A stretch of DNA of 34,720 bases from Larix sibirica (GCA_004151065.3 NWUY0300019024.1:1-34720); one strand, 5' to 3'; positions 1 through 10,994 are shown, counted from the first letter of the stretch. Notes: a model not told the origin generated them from the letters alone. A program made the numbers and translations.

Positions 1-392
1 TGATAATAATTCAAATTGTTTGAATATCTAACATTACCATCCTGGAAGTATCAAAATTCTAACATGGACATATCATGAATGGATTACATGGACAGGAACA
101 GTTATGGAAAAAACAGGAGAAGAACAAATTACAAGAGAAAAACATCTTTGTAACACTCTGCAATATTAATCTTAGAAAAATACCATTACATGCAAATATA
201 GTCCACCGAATCAACAATCCTAGAGATACCCTAAAATTGATAGCCATGAGTAATGAATTCGGGCTACATTATATAAGCCTCTCAAACATATCTGCCTTTT
301 TTTTATTCTCAATTGATTTTACAACAAACTTTTAGATTTGTCATTTTCACTTTAGCTCTTGTAACTCCCTAAATAGTTTTCTTTTGTCTTAT
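1..392. other. Left-edge AT-rich stretch without a recognised gene
   Basis: I see no coding signal with recognisable motifs here. It lies immediately downstream of the stop codon of the minus-strand pseudogene A, so it would hold that gene's 3' untranslated region and flank. Short open stretches exist on both strands but have biased, unconvincing composition. Confidence 0.4.
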
Positions 393-2114
393 TCACTTCG
401 TTTTACTTGAGACTTTTTTTATTCCTTGTTGTTGATGCATTTTCCCTCTCATGTAGACACTTGGTATCACACCTGGATGTACAACCAGTTGTCCACTTGG
501 TTGATCTGCTTGTTGATTCATTGGTCTAACAGCTACTTGCCCCATCATTTGGTTCATCATCTAAACATTTGTGTTCTCTCCTTGTGGCATAAAGGTTTGA
601 GGAGTAGGTTGACTTGTAGAATGTATTGACACCTATCCTGATGGCTTCCCTGTTGTCTTCCCTTGAGGTGGAAAAATTAATCTGTGGTATCTGACCACAG
701 ATTCCCCTTCTTTACCTATGGGATATTTATGAAATTTCAAAGCTTCCAAATATATTTATGCAACTATGGTTTTCTCATAGGAAATAGGACCCCACCTCTT
801 TAATATGTTCTTCATTAATATCTAGAATCTGAACTCAGCATTCAATCTTTCAAAAACTTTCTCTCCACTTACGAATCCTTCGAATACATCAAACTAACCA
901 ATTCCATCCCTCTTATGAGTCAATTTATTTTCATACTCTTATTTAGGATATATTTCTCCATTTCCATCCTGTGTTGATGGAAATCCTAAATTCATCACCT
1001 CCTTAAAGAGGTCTTTGAAGGTGTTGATTTCATAAGTAAAGGTCTTTATATTATCCTGGATCCTTCTTAACAGTGTCTATTTCATTGTCATCTTCCGATA
1101 TGTCTTGATTATCTTGGTTATGTTTTCAATATCCATGTCCTCAAGCTACCCTTTAGTTCTACTATTGAGGAAGTCAATGATCTGCTTTGCTTGTTGGAGC
1201 ATACCACAAAGCTTCTTTTCCATTGCTTCTGCCTCCTCTTGAGATTTTTTTTCCATTTCTAACTCATCTTGGATTACTTCACAATAGTCCCACTTATTTA
1301 AGAAAAGATGGGCTATTTTATCCCATAGAGTTTGACTTACTCTTCTTACCAAATTTTCTCCATGAACATCTAATTGTAATTTAGTAACTTGACTTTTAAA
1401 CTCATTGACTTCAGCTTCCAGGTCTTGAATGTTATCCTCCTATTTTCTAAATTCAATCTCTAATTCTAGAATTCTGCCACCCTATTGATTGATCTATGCT
1501 TCTAACTCTTTAATTCTGCCATCACTTTTTTTGGGATGTTGGATTGTGGTATCTTCTTATTCCCTTTAATCAATAACATCCTGATCTTCTGTTGGTTTTT
1601 CTAGCTCCTTTTTAGCTTTCCCTACATCTGTTGTAGGGTGGTTTTCTTTTTGTGTCTTAGGAGCTGCTGCTTGGGAATTATGCTCAATGGATAGGGTTTC
1701 CTTTTGTAATTTTAAGGCTGCAATCTATATCTGAAGCTCAATTATCTATTTTTCCCTTTCTTCAACCAAATTTTTATAATGTAGCATGTTGGAATAGACC
1801 TGCTCATTTTCTTTTTGATCCTCCCTCAACTCAAGAGTTTGGACAGGTTGAGGCCCAGGCATATTTAATTGCTTCTTTAATTGAGCAATCTCATCGTCTT
1901 TTTGATGTATCAATTAATTGAACTGAAAGCCACCTGTGGGACCAACTCTTAAAGCTAGTACCTTGTTCTCTATCTCCTTTGATAGTGAACTGCTTGGATT
2001 TTACAAACACTTTTTCTCCTTTCCATAGTTATTCGAACTTCTCTAGGGAAACCGGTTAACACCAAAAAGTTGCACACCATGCTCATCCCTTAGCCATATA
2101 ATCACATTCTTCAT
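393..2114 (-). pseudogene. Decayed gene A: 573-aa coiled-coil protein, one frame, 18 premature stops
   Basis: Reading the minus strand from an ATG at 2114 to a TGA at 395-393 gives 574 codons in one frame, with no indel needed. The N-terminus begins MKNVIIWLRDEHGVQL. Residues of about 60-330 are rich in E, K, Q and L with heptad-like spacing, for example ELEIEFRK and DIQDLEAEVNE-type stretches, which suggests a coiled coil. A more globular part follows, with a motif near KRWGPISYEK. The C-terminus (about the last 90 residues) is rich in Q, P, M and N. I counted 18 premature stops: 12 TAG, 6 TAA and no TGA. They often sit where glutamine fits the heptads, as expected from CAG/CAA deamination. 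The family is not recognised. It could be a gag-like or structural protein of a plant repeat element, or a decayed cellular gene. The retained frame is seen directly; function is unknown. Confidence 0.6.
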
Positions 2115-2900
2115 TTTTCCTACATAAAACCTTCACTTGCCCAAATTCCTAATGTTAAAAACCCCCAATTGGCCCTCAATTATTATTTTTAAATATTTCC
2201 CTCTCCAAAAATAGAGAAATGTAGCTTATTTCCTCCAAAAAAGAAGAAAATACCCCAAAATAGGGATAAAATCCCCAAAAAATACAAACAAATAAAATAA
2301 AAAGGGGAAAAACATTCAAAAAAGTAAAAAAGACAGGGAAAACCGTAAACTTCCACACAATACCAAGGGCCAATACCACGGCTCACTCAAATACCACAGG
2401 CTATTACCTAGGGCCATTTTCCTATATAATAATGGTGAAGGTCCCTCATTTACACATTATTTTCCATTTTCTACCTTACCGTCACTCTACCAAAAAATTT
2501 ACTAAAACCCTTGAAGCCCCTTTTGAGCCTTCTCGTTTAACCTCTTGTGAAAATTTCCCCTACATTGTGGAGTGTGGTTGGAGAGCAACAATCTGCTTGG
2601 AGCTAAGGACCTACTACTTTGAAAAACTATAAGGGCCCCTACCACTATTATTTTGAGGTAACTGTTGGTTTGTAGAAACCCATTTTTTGCATAATAAAAG
2701 AAAATTCATTCTTTCTCTTACCCTTTTGTTTGATAAAGAATGCAAAAGAATGTTAGCTTAGGTTTACCTTTCATGCACATGCATTATAGTAATTTTTATT
2801 TCTGGTACTTTCTTGGCTTAGTTTAAATATTTTTATTTCTATTTACTAGATTTAGTTTAGTTTATTTTTATTTCCATTTTGAACTGCTACTAAGATTTCC
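2115..2900. other. Spacer between decayed genes A and B
   Basis: No protein frame continues through this interval. On the minus strand it precedes gene A and contains a TATA-like sequence (2421-2428). A possible splice acceptor, TTTTATGTAG, lies just before gene A's ATG. It could therefore be a promoter and leader for gene A, or a long intron if A and B were one gene. The simplest B-to-A splice I tried (donor near GTATGT at the end of B) gives the wrong phase. Confidence 0.35.
2421..2428 (-). promoter_or_regulatory. Candidate TATA box upstream of gene A
   Basis: The minus strand reads TTATATAGGA around this position, about 310 bp before gene A's ATG. The same ten bases occur upstream of gene B (about 5816-5825). 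The sequence match is direct; promoter function is inference. Confidence 0.25.
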
Positions 2901-5729
2901 CTAAGTCTTAGTAGGTGATTTTTGCACATACTGGTTTGCAAAAACTAGTAACACAAACCCCAACTTATTTTCTTCTTTGGTTGACTTTACCACCTCAATA
3001 CAAACCATATCATTGGATTGCTTGTACAGGTCTAGCTTGTCTAGCTTGACAAATTACTCAAAACCCACTTCATACTCATTGGATCTCTAGTCAACTAGGG
3101 TAGAAGGCCTAGGTACCTTGGGATCTAACACAGAGAACCATAATGTGTCATTTTGTAGGTCGGCCACTATGAGAAACCTTCTTCTTGGGGTTCCCACTTG
3201 CTTCCTGGTATCACTTACTAATTTTAGACCTCTTTCTCTTATGCCTCTATACCTAGCTTGTAAATCTAGTTTCATATATACAGGGCTAACTACTGGTTAA
3301 TCTTGCAATATTTGAGGAATTGTAAACTCGAGAGAGGGGTAGTGAGTGAATTTGACAGGTGGACCTCCCTTGCTGACTGATGACTGTTTAATTATTTCAG
3401 CTAATTCTCTGGGAAGCTCCTTGGTAGTATATTTTTCTACTAATTTTAGCTCAACTCCTTCTCCCTTCATTGTTTCCTTCTTTGTAGGGGGACCTTGACT
3501 TGTATCATCAATTTCCATAGTTGTATTGGCCTATTTTACTCCTCTTTTCTGCATTGCTTGTTGTTCTGTACACTCTTCTTCTCCATGCATTTTCAGAATT
3601 GATTGTACTTCCTTTCATCTTTCTTGGTTAGAAATATTCTCCCAATGTGGTTCGGGTACACAATTATAACGGGGATTTCTATTAGCCACCCTATGCTTGG
3701 ATATGACCTGGTGAGGGCCATAGGATCATTTATCATCTCTATTCAAGTTTAGTTGAGATAGAAACCCTTACATATACTGCAAAGCATTCAATCCCGTTAT
3801 CTTAAAGGGTCCAATTTATTTAGGTAACAAAAATGTCCTCCGATGCTTGAAGTGTGCAAAGTGCATGTGGTTTGATATGAACCTCTACCTTGCATACTCC
3901 ATGGAAAAGAAATTCTGGGAGATTGTATGGATCCTCTTCAAAGCCATATACTCTTATCATTGTGTATTCTTAATATAGAAACAAATCTCCAAACCTCATG
4001 TCAGGAGAGAATTGTAAATGCTTTTTATTTTCAAGAAACATTCGAGGAGGTATGGAATCAAAGATCAATATATGTGTAAGGCTCATCACCTTATTTGTGA
4101 ATTTTGTATAATTAGAATTGTCTGCTATTCTCATGATCAAATCATTCCATTCATACACAGGGGTTCTAGTACAAATATTTTCAAATTTAGGTGCTTGTAG
4201 TGCTCAAAGTTTTGCTATAGGAACATGTAAAAGAGGAAAGAAGGTTATTTGAACCACTCTATAGCTAGAAGTGCTTCTAGTTGTTCATGAATTGCTTCAT
4301 CTAGGAATCTACATGTGTCAAACTTTGGGGGACTAAGCCCAGGAGCAGGGGTTAAGCTGAGCAGGATGCCTAGGATGACATCATCCACTGTATTATCATT
4401 CTCCAGTACTACTATGATGCATATTACTGAGATATATTTCTTGGTACTGTCATAAAAAAATGGTGTATTATATGGTGGTGGATTTGTAAGGTTGGAAACT
4501 CTTTTCTCTAGATGTTTTGATAAAAATTGTCGTTTGTTGGTGTGCAAGCAGGCCCAAGGTTCATCATATATTTCACGAATAAAACCAAAGACATCGAGCC
4601 TTTCAGCGTCACCTACGAGAAAGTGAAGTATCACCCAAGGTATCTAGGGGAACTGCAGGAACCAAGCTTTCATGGTGCTGAAGGGATGTCGGAATTCATA
4701 TAACAAATATATCATACATTCAACTACTGTGTAATAAAATATAACTTACTCATGGTATTAGATAACACATTTATGATAGAAACACATCATAACATCCATG
4801 TGCGCATTAAACATAAGCATTCATCACATCCGAGACAAGTGTAAAATACTGCAAACAGAGGTACTCATTCTCATTATTAATGTGATAGTCTTACATAACC
4901 TGCACAGTGTGCAACCATTCTTTGTTACAGACTTCAACTACTCAACATTACACAAAAAAACAACGAATCATGTCCATACAACAGAACAGAGGTCATGAGC
5001 GATACTTCCTTAGCATAAGAAACAGAATTTCAACAAACAAAAAATTCAAACCCTTAAAACCCTTACATATTTATACATCACTACATGGGTGGATCCCGTT
5101 ACAAAGTGGACAAAACATCTAACCAACTTCTAACTAACTTATGCCTTCTACGCAGTTTTGGTCTAACTACTAGATTGTCCCACGGTCCATATCTGGTGCA
5201 TGACTTCCAAGATAGGTCCAAATCCCTCTCCAACAAACCCCCAACACTCACCTATTGCTCATGCCGAGAAACTTCAGTTGTTGTGTGGACTTATTTTGAC
5301 TAAAATTCTTTAGTGCAGTAGCTTGAGTACTATTGCATAACACCTTTTGAACTAGAGCTGTTAATCTACGGTATGAGAAGATTTCCAACCATCTATCATC
5401 TTGACAAAAACTTCCATCCCACCTCTTAGACACAGCTCAAAATACTAGATCTTGGCCTTCAAATTATCAATGGTGTTCAAGCTCACGACCTTCAAGACTC
5501 CCATCTTTCCAAACCATTGGTCAGTATTACCCTTCTTACTCTAGTTGCTCCCACCTAAACCAACCCTTCTTGCTCATTAGGTTTTTCTCTATGCTATCAC
5601 TTCTTTTGGTGGAGCAATGGATCTATGAATTGCATTTGCTTTGGCTCTTGGTTTATTGCGACTCTAATTTATATATCATAGGCCTATTTTTATCACTTGG
5701 CACCTTTGTTTTTCCCCTTCGTTCTGCAT
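2901..5729 (-). pseudogene. Decayed two-exon gene B, plant repeat-type protein of unknown function
   Basis: Exon 1 runs from an ATG at 5729 to 5252 and exon 2 from 4677 to a TAG at 2903-2901. Splicing out 4678-5251 joins AG to C as a serine codon and keeps the frame, giving GMSNSTMKAWFLQFP across the junction. Recognisable stretches in order are RWDGSFCQDDRWLEIF (exon 1), NPPPYNTPFF and DDVILGILLSLTP, FLDEAIHEQLEALLAIEW, RVYGFEEDPYNLPEFL, SYGPHQVISKHRVANRNP, and RRRFLIVADLQNDTLWFS. Frameshifts are needed near 5437, 4243 and 3825, and there are several stops, some of them at Trp-like positions (TGA). The general pattern recalls multicopy, uncharacterised plant proteins often found in repeat-rich DNA, but I cannot name the family. 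The clean intron argues that it was once a spliced gene or a spliced element transcript. Confidence 0.55.
4678..5251 (-). other. Intron of gene B (574 bp, phase 2)
   Basis: The donor on the minus strand reads AG|GTGAGT, a full plant consensus. The acceptor reads CCCTTCAG|CACC. Exon 1 ends after two bases of a codon in frame, and the first exon 2 base completes it in exactly the frame that stays open for the next 140 codons. Chance agreement of donor, acceptor and phase is unlikely. Confidence 0.6.
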
Positions 5730-5816
5730 CCTTGTAGTGTATGCCCAAAATTGCAACATAAACCCTCAAAAATAACAAAAAGAAGCTTAACTGCTATGAT
5801 CTACCTTCCAATTCCT

Positions 5817-5824
5817 CCTATATA
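5817..5824 (-). promoter_or_regulatory. Candidate TATA box upstream of gene B
   Basis: The minus strand reads GGTTATATAGGAGG here, about 90 bp before gene B's ATG at 5729. That is a plausible promoter distance. It shares TTATATAGGA with the site upstream of gene A. Confidence 0.3.
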
Positions 5825-5985
5825 ACCAGTCCTGACTTACTTCACCTTATCTCATCATGATTTCCTTATGTCTCCTATCTATACCTCAAGATTGTATGCT
5901 TATTCACTATCCTTTCAAAACTTTAGTTGCTAATTTCTTTCATGATAGCCACACATATTCTTTGATGCACATCACTTCAAGCCTT

Positions 5986-8274
5986 CTATCGCACTGCTTC
6001 AATAGTATCCATCAACTTTTGAAGCGTGTCCTTGGACTTTGCAACTTGCTCATTTGTTTGGGTTTCTTGCTCCACAATACCTTCCACTATTTGCACAGTG
6101 AGCGATGCTTGCAACTGCTGCTTTATTCCAATGATTTTTTGCTTTATAACTTCTTGGACTACAACAAGATCTTGTGTTACTTTGTATGCTTCCTCTCGCA
6201 GTAGCTCCAACTTTTGTGTGATGCTTTCTTGCTTTTCCCTTAGATGGCTAATCTCCTATTTTTGTTTCCCATTTTCAACCAATGCAACTACTTTCTCCGT
6301 TTTTGACAGAGTTTTCATTGTATCTTTCGTTTTTTGTGCCTTTTCTTGTGTAGCACATATCTTATTCTTTATTGTCTACAACTCAGTATCCTCCAACAAT
6401 TGAGTCCATACCTACATGCTTTCTTCACACAAATTTGCACACTTCTCCTATAAGGTCTTGATGTTCTCTACTGCGGAAATCACACAAGAAATATACTCCC
6501 TTTCCTTCCTTTTCTCTGGTGGTGTACTTGGTGTTACCCTTGCTTCCAAGTCCACAATATTTTCCTGTAAAACTTTAATTGCTTCTCCTCTATTCACGAC
6601 TTTTTCTTCAAATGGGATATCTACCTCCAATTGCTCCTCTGAAATTGTGTTATAAAGCCTTTCTAGTGCCTACTACAACTTTTTTGTTTTCCAAAACCAT
6701 CTCTCCTCTTCTCTTCTCTACTTATTCTTTATCCTTCTCTACTTATTGTTTCTCCTTGCACAATTTTTCATTTTCCAACTATAGTGTCATATTTTCTATC
6801 ATCCCAAATTCCTTTGCTGCTAACGTTGTGGTTGTGCATAACTGGATCTCCTTTGCTACTTCTGTCGTCAAAGTGTATAGTGCTTCTTCTGGTATTTCTG
6901 ACAAGATCAAGTTAAATGAACTTACCATTGTTGTGCTTTCTTGCAATTCCGTTCTAGGGAAATTGAGGGCTCCCGATGCTATATTCATAGTTCTTTGCAT
7001 CGTTGAAGCAACTAATGGATGAGGAGCCATCTCCCTTGGTTCCCCATTCCTTGCGCGCTCTTCACCAGATCTTCTAGATGTAATATTTGTTGCTTCCAAC
7101 ACCTGCCGCAATGCAATTAGTTGCTCCTGCATGCTTGTCTTCATCTCATCTTGCTTCTTTGCTGCTATCTCCCATGCTTCCTCTGTTGCTTCCCTAACTT
7201 GTTCTCCTATTTTTTCCAAGTCATATTCAGTAAACGAATTGACCACTAGATACTTTACTGCCTTCCTCTTCTTCCTTTGTATGGAAGGGCCTGCCTCAGT
7301 ATGTTCTTTCCTCTTTTCACCCACCTCTGGTGCAGTTTCCTACGCAATGTCACCTGCGCCATTGCCTTGTTCCTGTTCAATATCTTTCTATTCATCTTCT
7401 ATGTTTCTAGCTCTTCATTTGGTTCTTCCTAGAAATTTTCTCCTTGCTCCTCATCTTGCTTCAATTGCTCTTCCTCTACGAGTGGGACTCTCTAGTCGGC
7501 ATCCTAGTCATTCATAATTGGCCTGACATCTTCCTCCATTAGCCTAAAAAGTGTTGGAAACCACCGTTTCCCAGTATGACATCATCCATTGTATTATCAT
7601 TCTCCAGTCCTACTATGGTGCATTATACTCAGATAGATTTCTTGGTAGTATTAGAGAAAACTAATGTATTATATGGTGGTGGAGTTGTATGGATAGAAAA
7701 TCCTTTCTCTAGATGTTGTGATAAAAATTGGTGTTTATCAAATGGCCATAAATATTGGTAGGAAGTGTTCAAGTTCTTCTCATTTAGGTCTGAAGGGATA
7801 TAAAGTCTAGGATGCAAAACATTTTCTACAGGGTGTTAGCATCGATGATACATGGGGTTTTGGAAAATTCGGAAGACAAGATGGCACTTTTCCTGGGGGA
7901 ATAATGTGTAGAGAACCATGCTACAAACTCAGGGAAATATATTGTTCTAGTAGAAACAAATCTGGTCAAATTTGAATCCCATAGGTGGCAAAGGTCTTGA
8001 TTTTCAAGCACTAGGGTGCGAGCTTCTTTAATAGTGGAGTTCAGGTCGGAATTGGTGATATTTATATCAAAAATTTCAGCATGGTGGTCATAGACATGCT
8101 CATCTCCAGGAAACCTGGGTTAGGTAGTTTGTCTTTGGATTCGGGGTCCATCTAGAACAACTTACTTAGATGGTAGGTTAAAAATGTTTTGCAGGTTAAA
8201 TTAGGGCACAATTTTTATTGCTTTATACTATGGTAAAAGCATAAATTATTGAGGTTTAGAAAAAGTAAAATACC
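5986..8274 (-). pseudogene. Decayed gene C: paralogous N-terminal module plus basic/coiled-coil protein
   Basis: The minus strand carries a nearly continuous protein in stages. One frame covers about 8151-7826, including FPGDEHVYDHHAEIFD and YFPEFVAWFSTHYSPRK. A shifted frame covers about 7817-7576, including QFLSQHLEKG, TPPPYNT and DDVILG. Another covers about 7420-6680, with a basic, nuclear-localisation-like KRKKRKAVK. A final frame covers about 6670-5986, strongly E/K/Q/L-rich and probably coiled coil, such as ELLREEAYKVTQDLVVVQEV. In the last segment four TAG stops interrupt one frame at glutamine-compatible sites. The module at 7576-7745 is a paralogue of gene B's segment at about 4395-4555. 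The family is not recognised. The C-terminal end is placed at the TAG at 5986, but reading may continue to about 5860. Confidence 0.5.
8152..8273 (-). other. Candidate 122-bp intron in gene C
   Basis: The minus-strand donor reads CCCAG|GTATTT and the acceptor TTGTTCTAG|ATGG. Splicing joins an S/P-rich frame (SPSPSSNYFP) in phase 1 to the downstream frame GPRIQRQTT, which stays open. A Q-rich alternative frame upstream also exists, and reading straight through is possible with stops, so this is tentative. Confidence 0.35.
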
Positions 8275-9027
8275 TGGGAAATAGTTGGATGATGGACTTG
8301 GACTATCGATTGTTGAGGTTGATTGAGCAGTACACTAGACACTGGATATTGTTGCTTTTCTTCAAACTTATTAGAATAACATTAAAATTTTGAAAATTCC
8401 CTTTTAATTGCTTTAACACATATGAAAATACGAGCAATTAGAAAATTTTGGTTTGGTGTCCTTGATGACATCAGATGGGGTCGGTGGACCCCACCTGACA
8501 CGTTTCTACTTGTCGTTGGTTGACATGGATTCCACCTTCTTGATTTCTATGCATGCGTGGAAGCCTTGTCATATTGCACTTTTGGGTGTAAACCGCCCTG
8601 TTTTCTCATGAGTGGTAGCGGCTCATGGGCTTAGTGGTTTTGAAAATTATCCTCACAACCCATTACCAATAAAAAAGCTCCGTGTGTCCTTAGCAGTTTT
8701 GTGACAATGGCCCGTCGAGAGGGAATTAAAGGGAACACACTTTTCGACGCGTTATACACCTCGTCCATCGATCTTCATACCTTTTTCTTGATTAGATCGT
8801 TGTTGATCATTATCCTCTATGTGATTTGTTAGCGTGCTATTTACCTTAGCCATTGGATGATTTCAAATCTGATAATGTTCTGCACTGGATGAAATGTAAC
8901 CGTTGTGTCCTTTATCCCTTGTTCTTCTCATGCGCTTTCTCTTTATTCACTTATTTTAAGCACTTAGGATACTCAGTCTGCTGTGATTTTTAGCCTCTGT
9001 GAGCTTAACACTAATATTTTTAACATT
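8275..9027. other. Relatively CpG-rich upstream region of gene C
   Basis: Between about 8480 and 8830 there are roughly a dozen CpG dinucleotides (for example around TTTTCGACGCG and CCTCGTCCATCGATC). Most neighbouring kilobases have very few. Relative to gene C on the minus strand this is the upstream side, so it could be its promoter or leader. It includes ACACGT-type sequence (about 8497-8502), reminiscent of G-box cores. No coding frame is supported. Confidence 0.35.
8476..8493. repeat. Short perfect hairpin
   Basis: Seven-base inverted repeat TGGGGTC / GACCCCA with a four-base loop GGTG. It lies in the locally CpG-rich stretch upstream of gene C. Function unknown; it may be chance. Confidence 0.4.
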
Positions 9028-9579
9028 TTTAGGAGATTTGAAGACCTTGGAAAATCTTAGTACTAACAAGAGACATGCAAAAGATCACAAAACATTCAAA
9101 TATTATTTGCAATCAATGTCAGCATGGAAAGAAGTCCAGAGAAATCTTCAAATCAAAGGAATACTCAACATCAAAGCCATTGGAACTTGTACATACAAGC
9201 CTTTGTGGGTGTACAAGAACACAAAGTTTACAAGGAAAAAATTACTTCATGTTTCTAATTGATGATTACTCAAGCATGACATGGGTTGCATTCTTAAAAT
9301 ACAAAGCAGGAGCATTTGAGGAGTTTAAACCATTCAAAGCCTTGGATCAAAATAAAATTGATTTAAAAATAAAATGTTTGAGATCAGATCGAGGAGGTGA
9401 ATTTATCTCAAATGAATTTGAAGATTTTTATGAGATTCATGGAATAAAGATATATTTTTCAGCTGAAATAACTCCATAGTAGGAATGTAGTCGTAGAAAG
9501 GAAGCATCCAACTATACAAGATAGAGCAATGTTGAATGAAGCTAAGGTACCAAATAGATCTTGGAGAGAAGTAGCTTAA
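9028..9579 (+). pseudogene. Copia integrase remnant (GAG-pre-integrase end plus core)
   Basis: The zinc-finger end reads ICNQCQHGKKSR (Cys codons at 9108 and 9117). The core includes LVHTSLCG, FLIDDYSSMTWVAFL and RSDRGGEF. In this family the acidic triad sits in the HTDLCG-type, RSDRGG-type and VERK-type motifs. Here the first acidic position is Ser (9198-9200), the second is Asp (9387-9389) and the third is Glu (9496-9498, reached only after a frameshift at about 9477). A TAG at 9477 and a TAA at 9577 also interrupt the reading. A frameshift near 9075 separates the first piece from the core. Confidence 0.8.
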
Positions 9580-10107
9580 ATGGAATTTTATATTTTGAAT
9601 AGAGGGAAAATTAGAGCCAACAACAGTAAAACACCCTCTGAATTACAGAATGGTAGACCAAAAATATTCAAGTACTTCAATGTATTTGGGAGTAAGTGCT
9701 ATATGAAGATATATGAAGAGGATTTGGACAAATTCGGATCAAGATATAATGAAGGTATATTTATTGGTTATTCATCTAAAAGCAAGGATTATAGATGTTA
9801 CAATAAAATATTGCACAAAACTTTAGAAAGTGCAAACGTAAAAGTGGATGAAGTAAGGCCTTCAAAGGAGAAATCACAAACAAATGAACTTCCAAAAGTG
9901 ATCAGCTACAAAGAAGAAGAAGAAGAAGAAGAAGAAGGCACAAACGGTTTAAATAAAAATGAATCATCTAAATTTGTCCAAAAGAATCATTCAGAAAATC
10001 TAATTCTTGGTGATAAAGATGCGGGAGTTCAAACTGGAATAAGACTAGCAAGTGCACCAGAACATGAAAACTTCTCCTTGCTATCTACTAGTGAAGTTAA
10101 GCATTAA
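9580..10107 (+). pseudogene. Copia integrase C-terminus and linker, with Glu-coding microsatellite
   Basis: An open stretch of 175 codons in the same frame as the integrase tail. It includes the conserved copia segment VFGSKCYMK ... GIFIGYSSKSKDYRCYNK, which marks the integrase C-terminal part. It then runs into a low-complexity acidic linker containing a GAA run (9911-9937, about eight Glu). It ends at a TAA that replaces a sense codon just before the reverse transcriptase start (EEEINQIEKNKTWELV). Confidence 0.75.
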
Positions 10108-10116
10108 ATTAATTTT

Positions 10117-10876
10117 TTGGAAGAAGAGATAAATCAAATTGAGAAGAATAAGACATGGGAACTTGTTCCAAGGCCAAAAGTTAATAATTTGACTAGAACC
10201 AAGTGGGATTTCAGGAACAAGTTGAATGTAGATGGGCAAGTAATAAGAAATAAAGCAAGATTGGTTTGTAAAGGGTATGCTCAAGTTGAAGGTATTGCTT
10301 TTGAAGAAACTTTTTCTCTAGTTGCAAGACTAGCTATCAGAATGTTTTTGGCATTTGTGTGTTTCAAGAACTTCAAAGTCTATCAAATGGATGTCAATTT
10401 ATCCTTTCTCAATGGAAATATAGAGGAAGAACTATACATTGAAAAACAAGAAGGTTTTTTATTATCAAAAAATAATGATCATGTGTGGAAATTGAATAGA
10501 GCACTTTATGGGCTAAAGAAAGCCCCAAGAGCTTGATATTCAAGACTTTATAAATATCTACAACAACAAGGCTTCAAAAGAAGAATTGCAAACAAAAATC
10601 TCTACATCAAGACGAAAACTGAAAACTAGTTAATTGTTCTGGCTTATGTAGATGACATCATTTTTGCAAGTAGTAAAAACAAAATGTGCTAAGAGTTTGA
10701 AAAGGAAATGTAAAAGAAATTTGAGATGTATCCCTGGTGAACTATCGTTCTTTCTTGGTTTACAGATTTCTCAATCTGACAAAGGCATATTCATTTCACA
10801 ATCCAAGTATATGAAGGAAATGTTGAAGAAATTCATAATGGAGATTGTGCACCAGTCAGCACATGCATGGTCATAG
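10117..10876 (+). pseudogene. Copia reverse transcriptase remnant
   Basis: Conserved RT_2-type blocks appear in order: NKTWELVPRP, RNKARLVCKGYAQVEG, KVYQMDVNLSFLNG (catalytic Asp codon 10390-10392), LYGLKKAPRA, and the catalytic box AYVDDIIFAS (YVDD at 10645-10656), then GELSFFLGLQISQ and GIFISQSKYMKEMLKK. A TGA at 10534-10536 stands where Trp normally follows APRA. There is a TAG at 10627. A frameshift at about 10725 moves the reading into the next frame. The catalytic aspartates are present, but the protein cannot be made intact. Confidence 0.85.
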
Positions 10877-10994
10877 GTTGTAAATTGAGCAAAGATGATG
10901 AATCTCGAGAATCAAAACAAACCCGTCAGCACAGGCATGGTCATAGGTTGTAAATTGAGCAAAGATGGTGAATCTCCAAAAGAAAAACAAACAT
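10855..10994 (+). repeat. 70-bp tandem duplication inside copia pol
   Basis: GTCAGCACA... starts at 10855 and again at 10925 with a few mismatches. The protein block (VST-MVIGCKLSKD) is thus read twice, whereas copia elements normally have it once. Seventy bases is not a multiple of three, so the duplication also shifts the frame. The same duplication is seen at 16161-16300. Confidence 0.8.

Noticed and set aside
393-2114. A genetic code with TAA/TAG read as glutamine (as in ciliates or some green algae), since gene A lacks TGA inside and ends in TGA
   Set aside because: Genes B and C need frameshifts, the copia and gypsy remnants have stops at Trp positions and TGA stops, and the element proteins are typical of seed plants with the standard code. 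Pseudogene decay by C-to-T explains it.
2176-2386. Two overlapping minus-strand hydrophobic frames
   Set aside because: Phe-rich translation of T-rich DNA; overlapping frames equally open, no family features.
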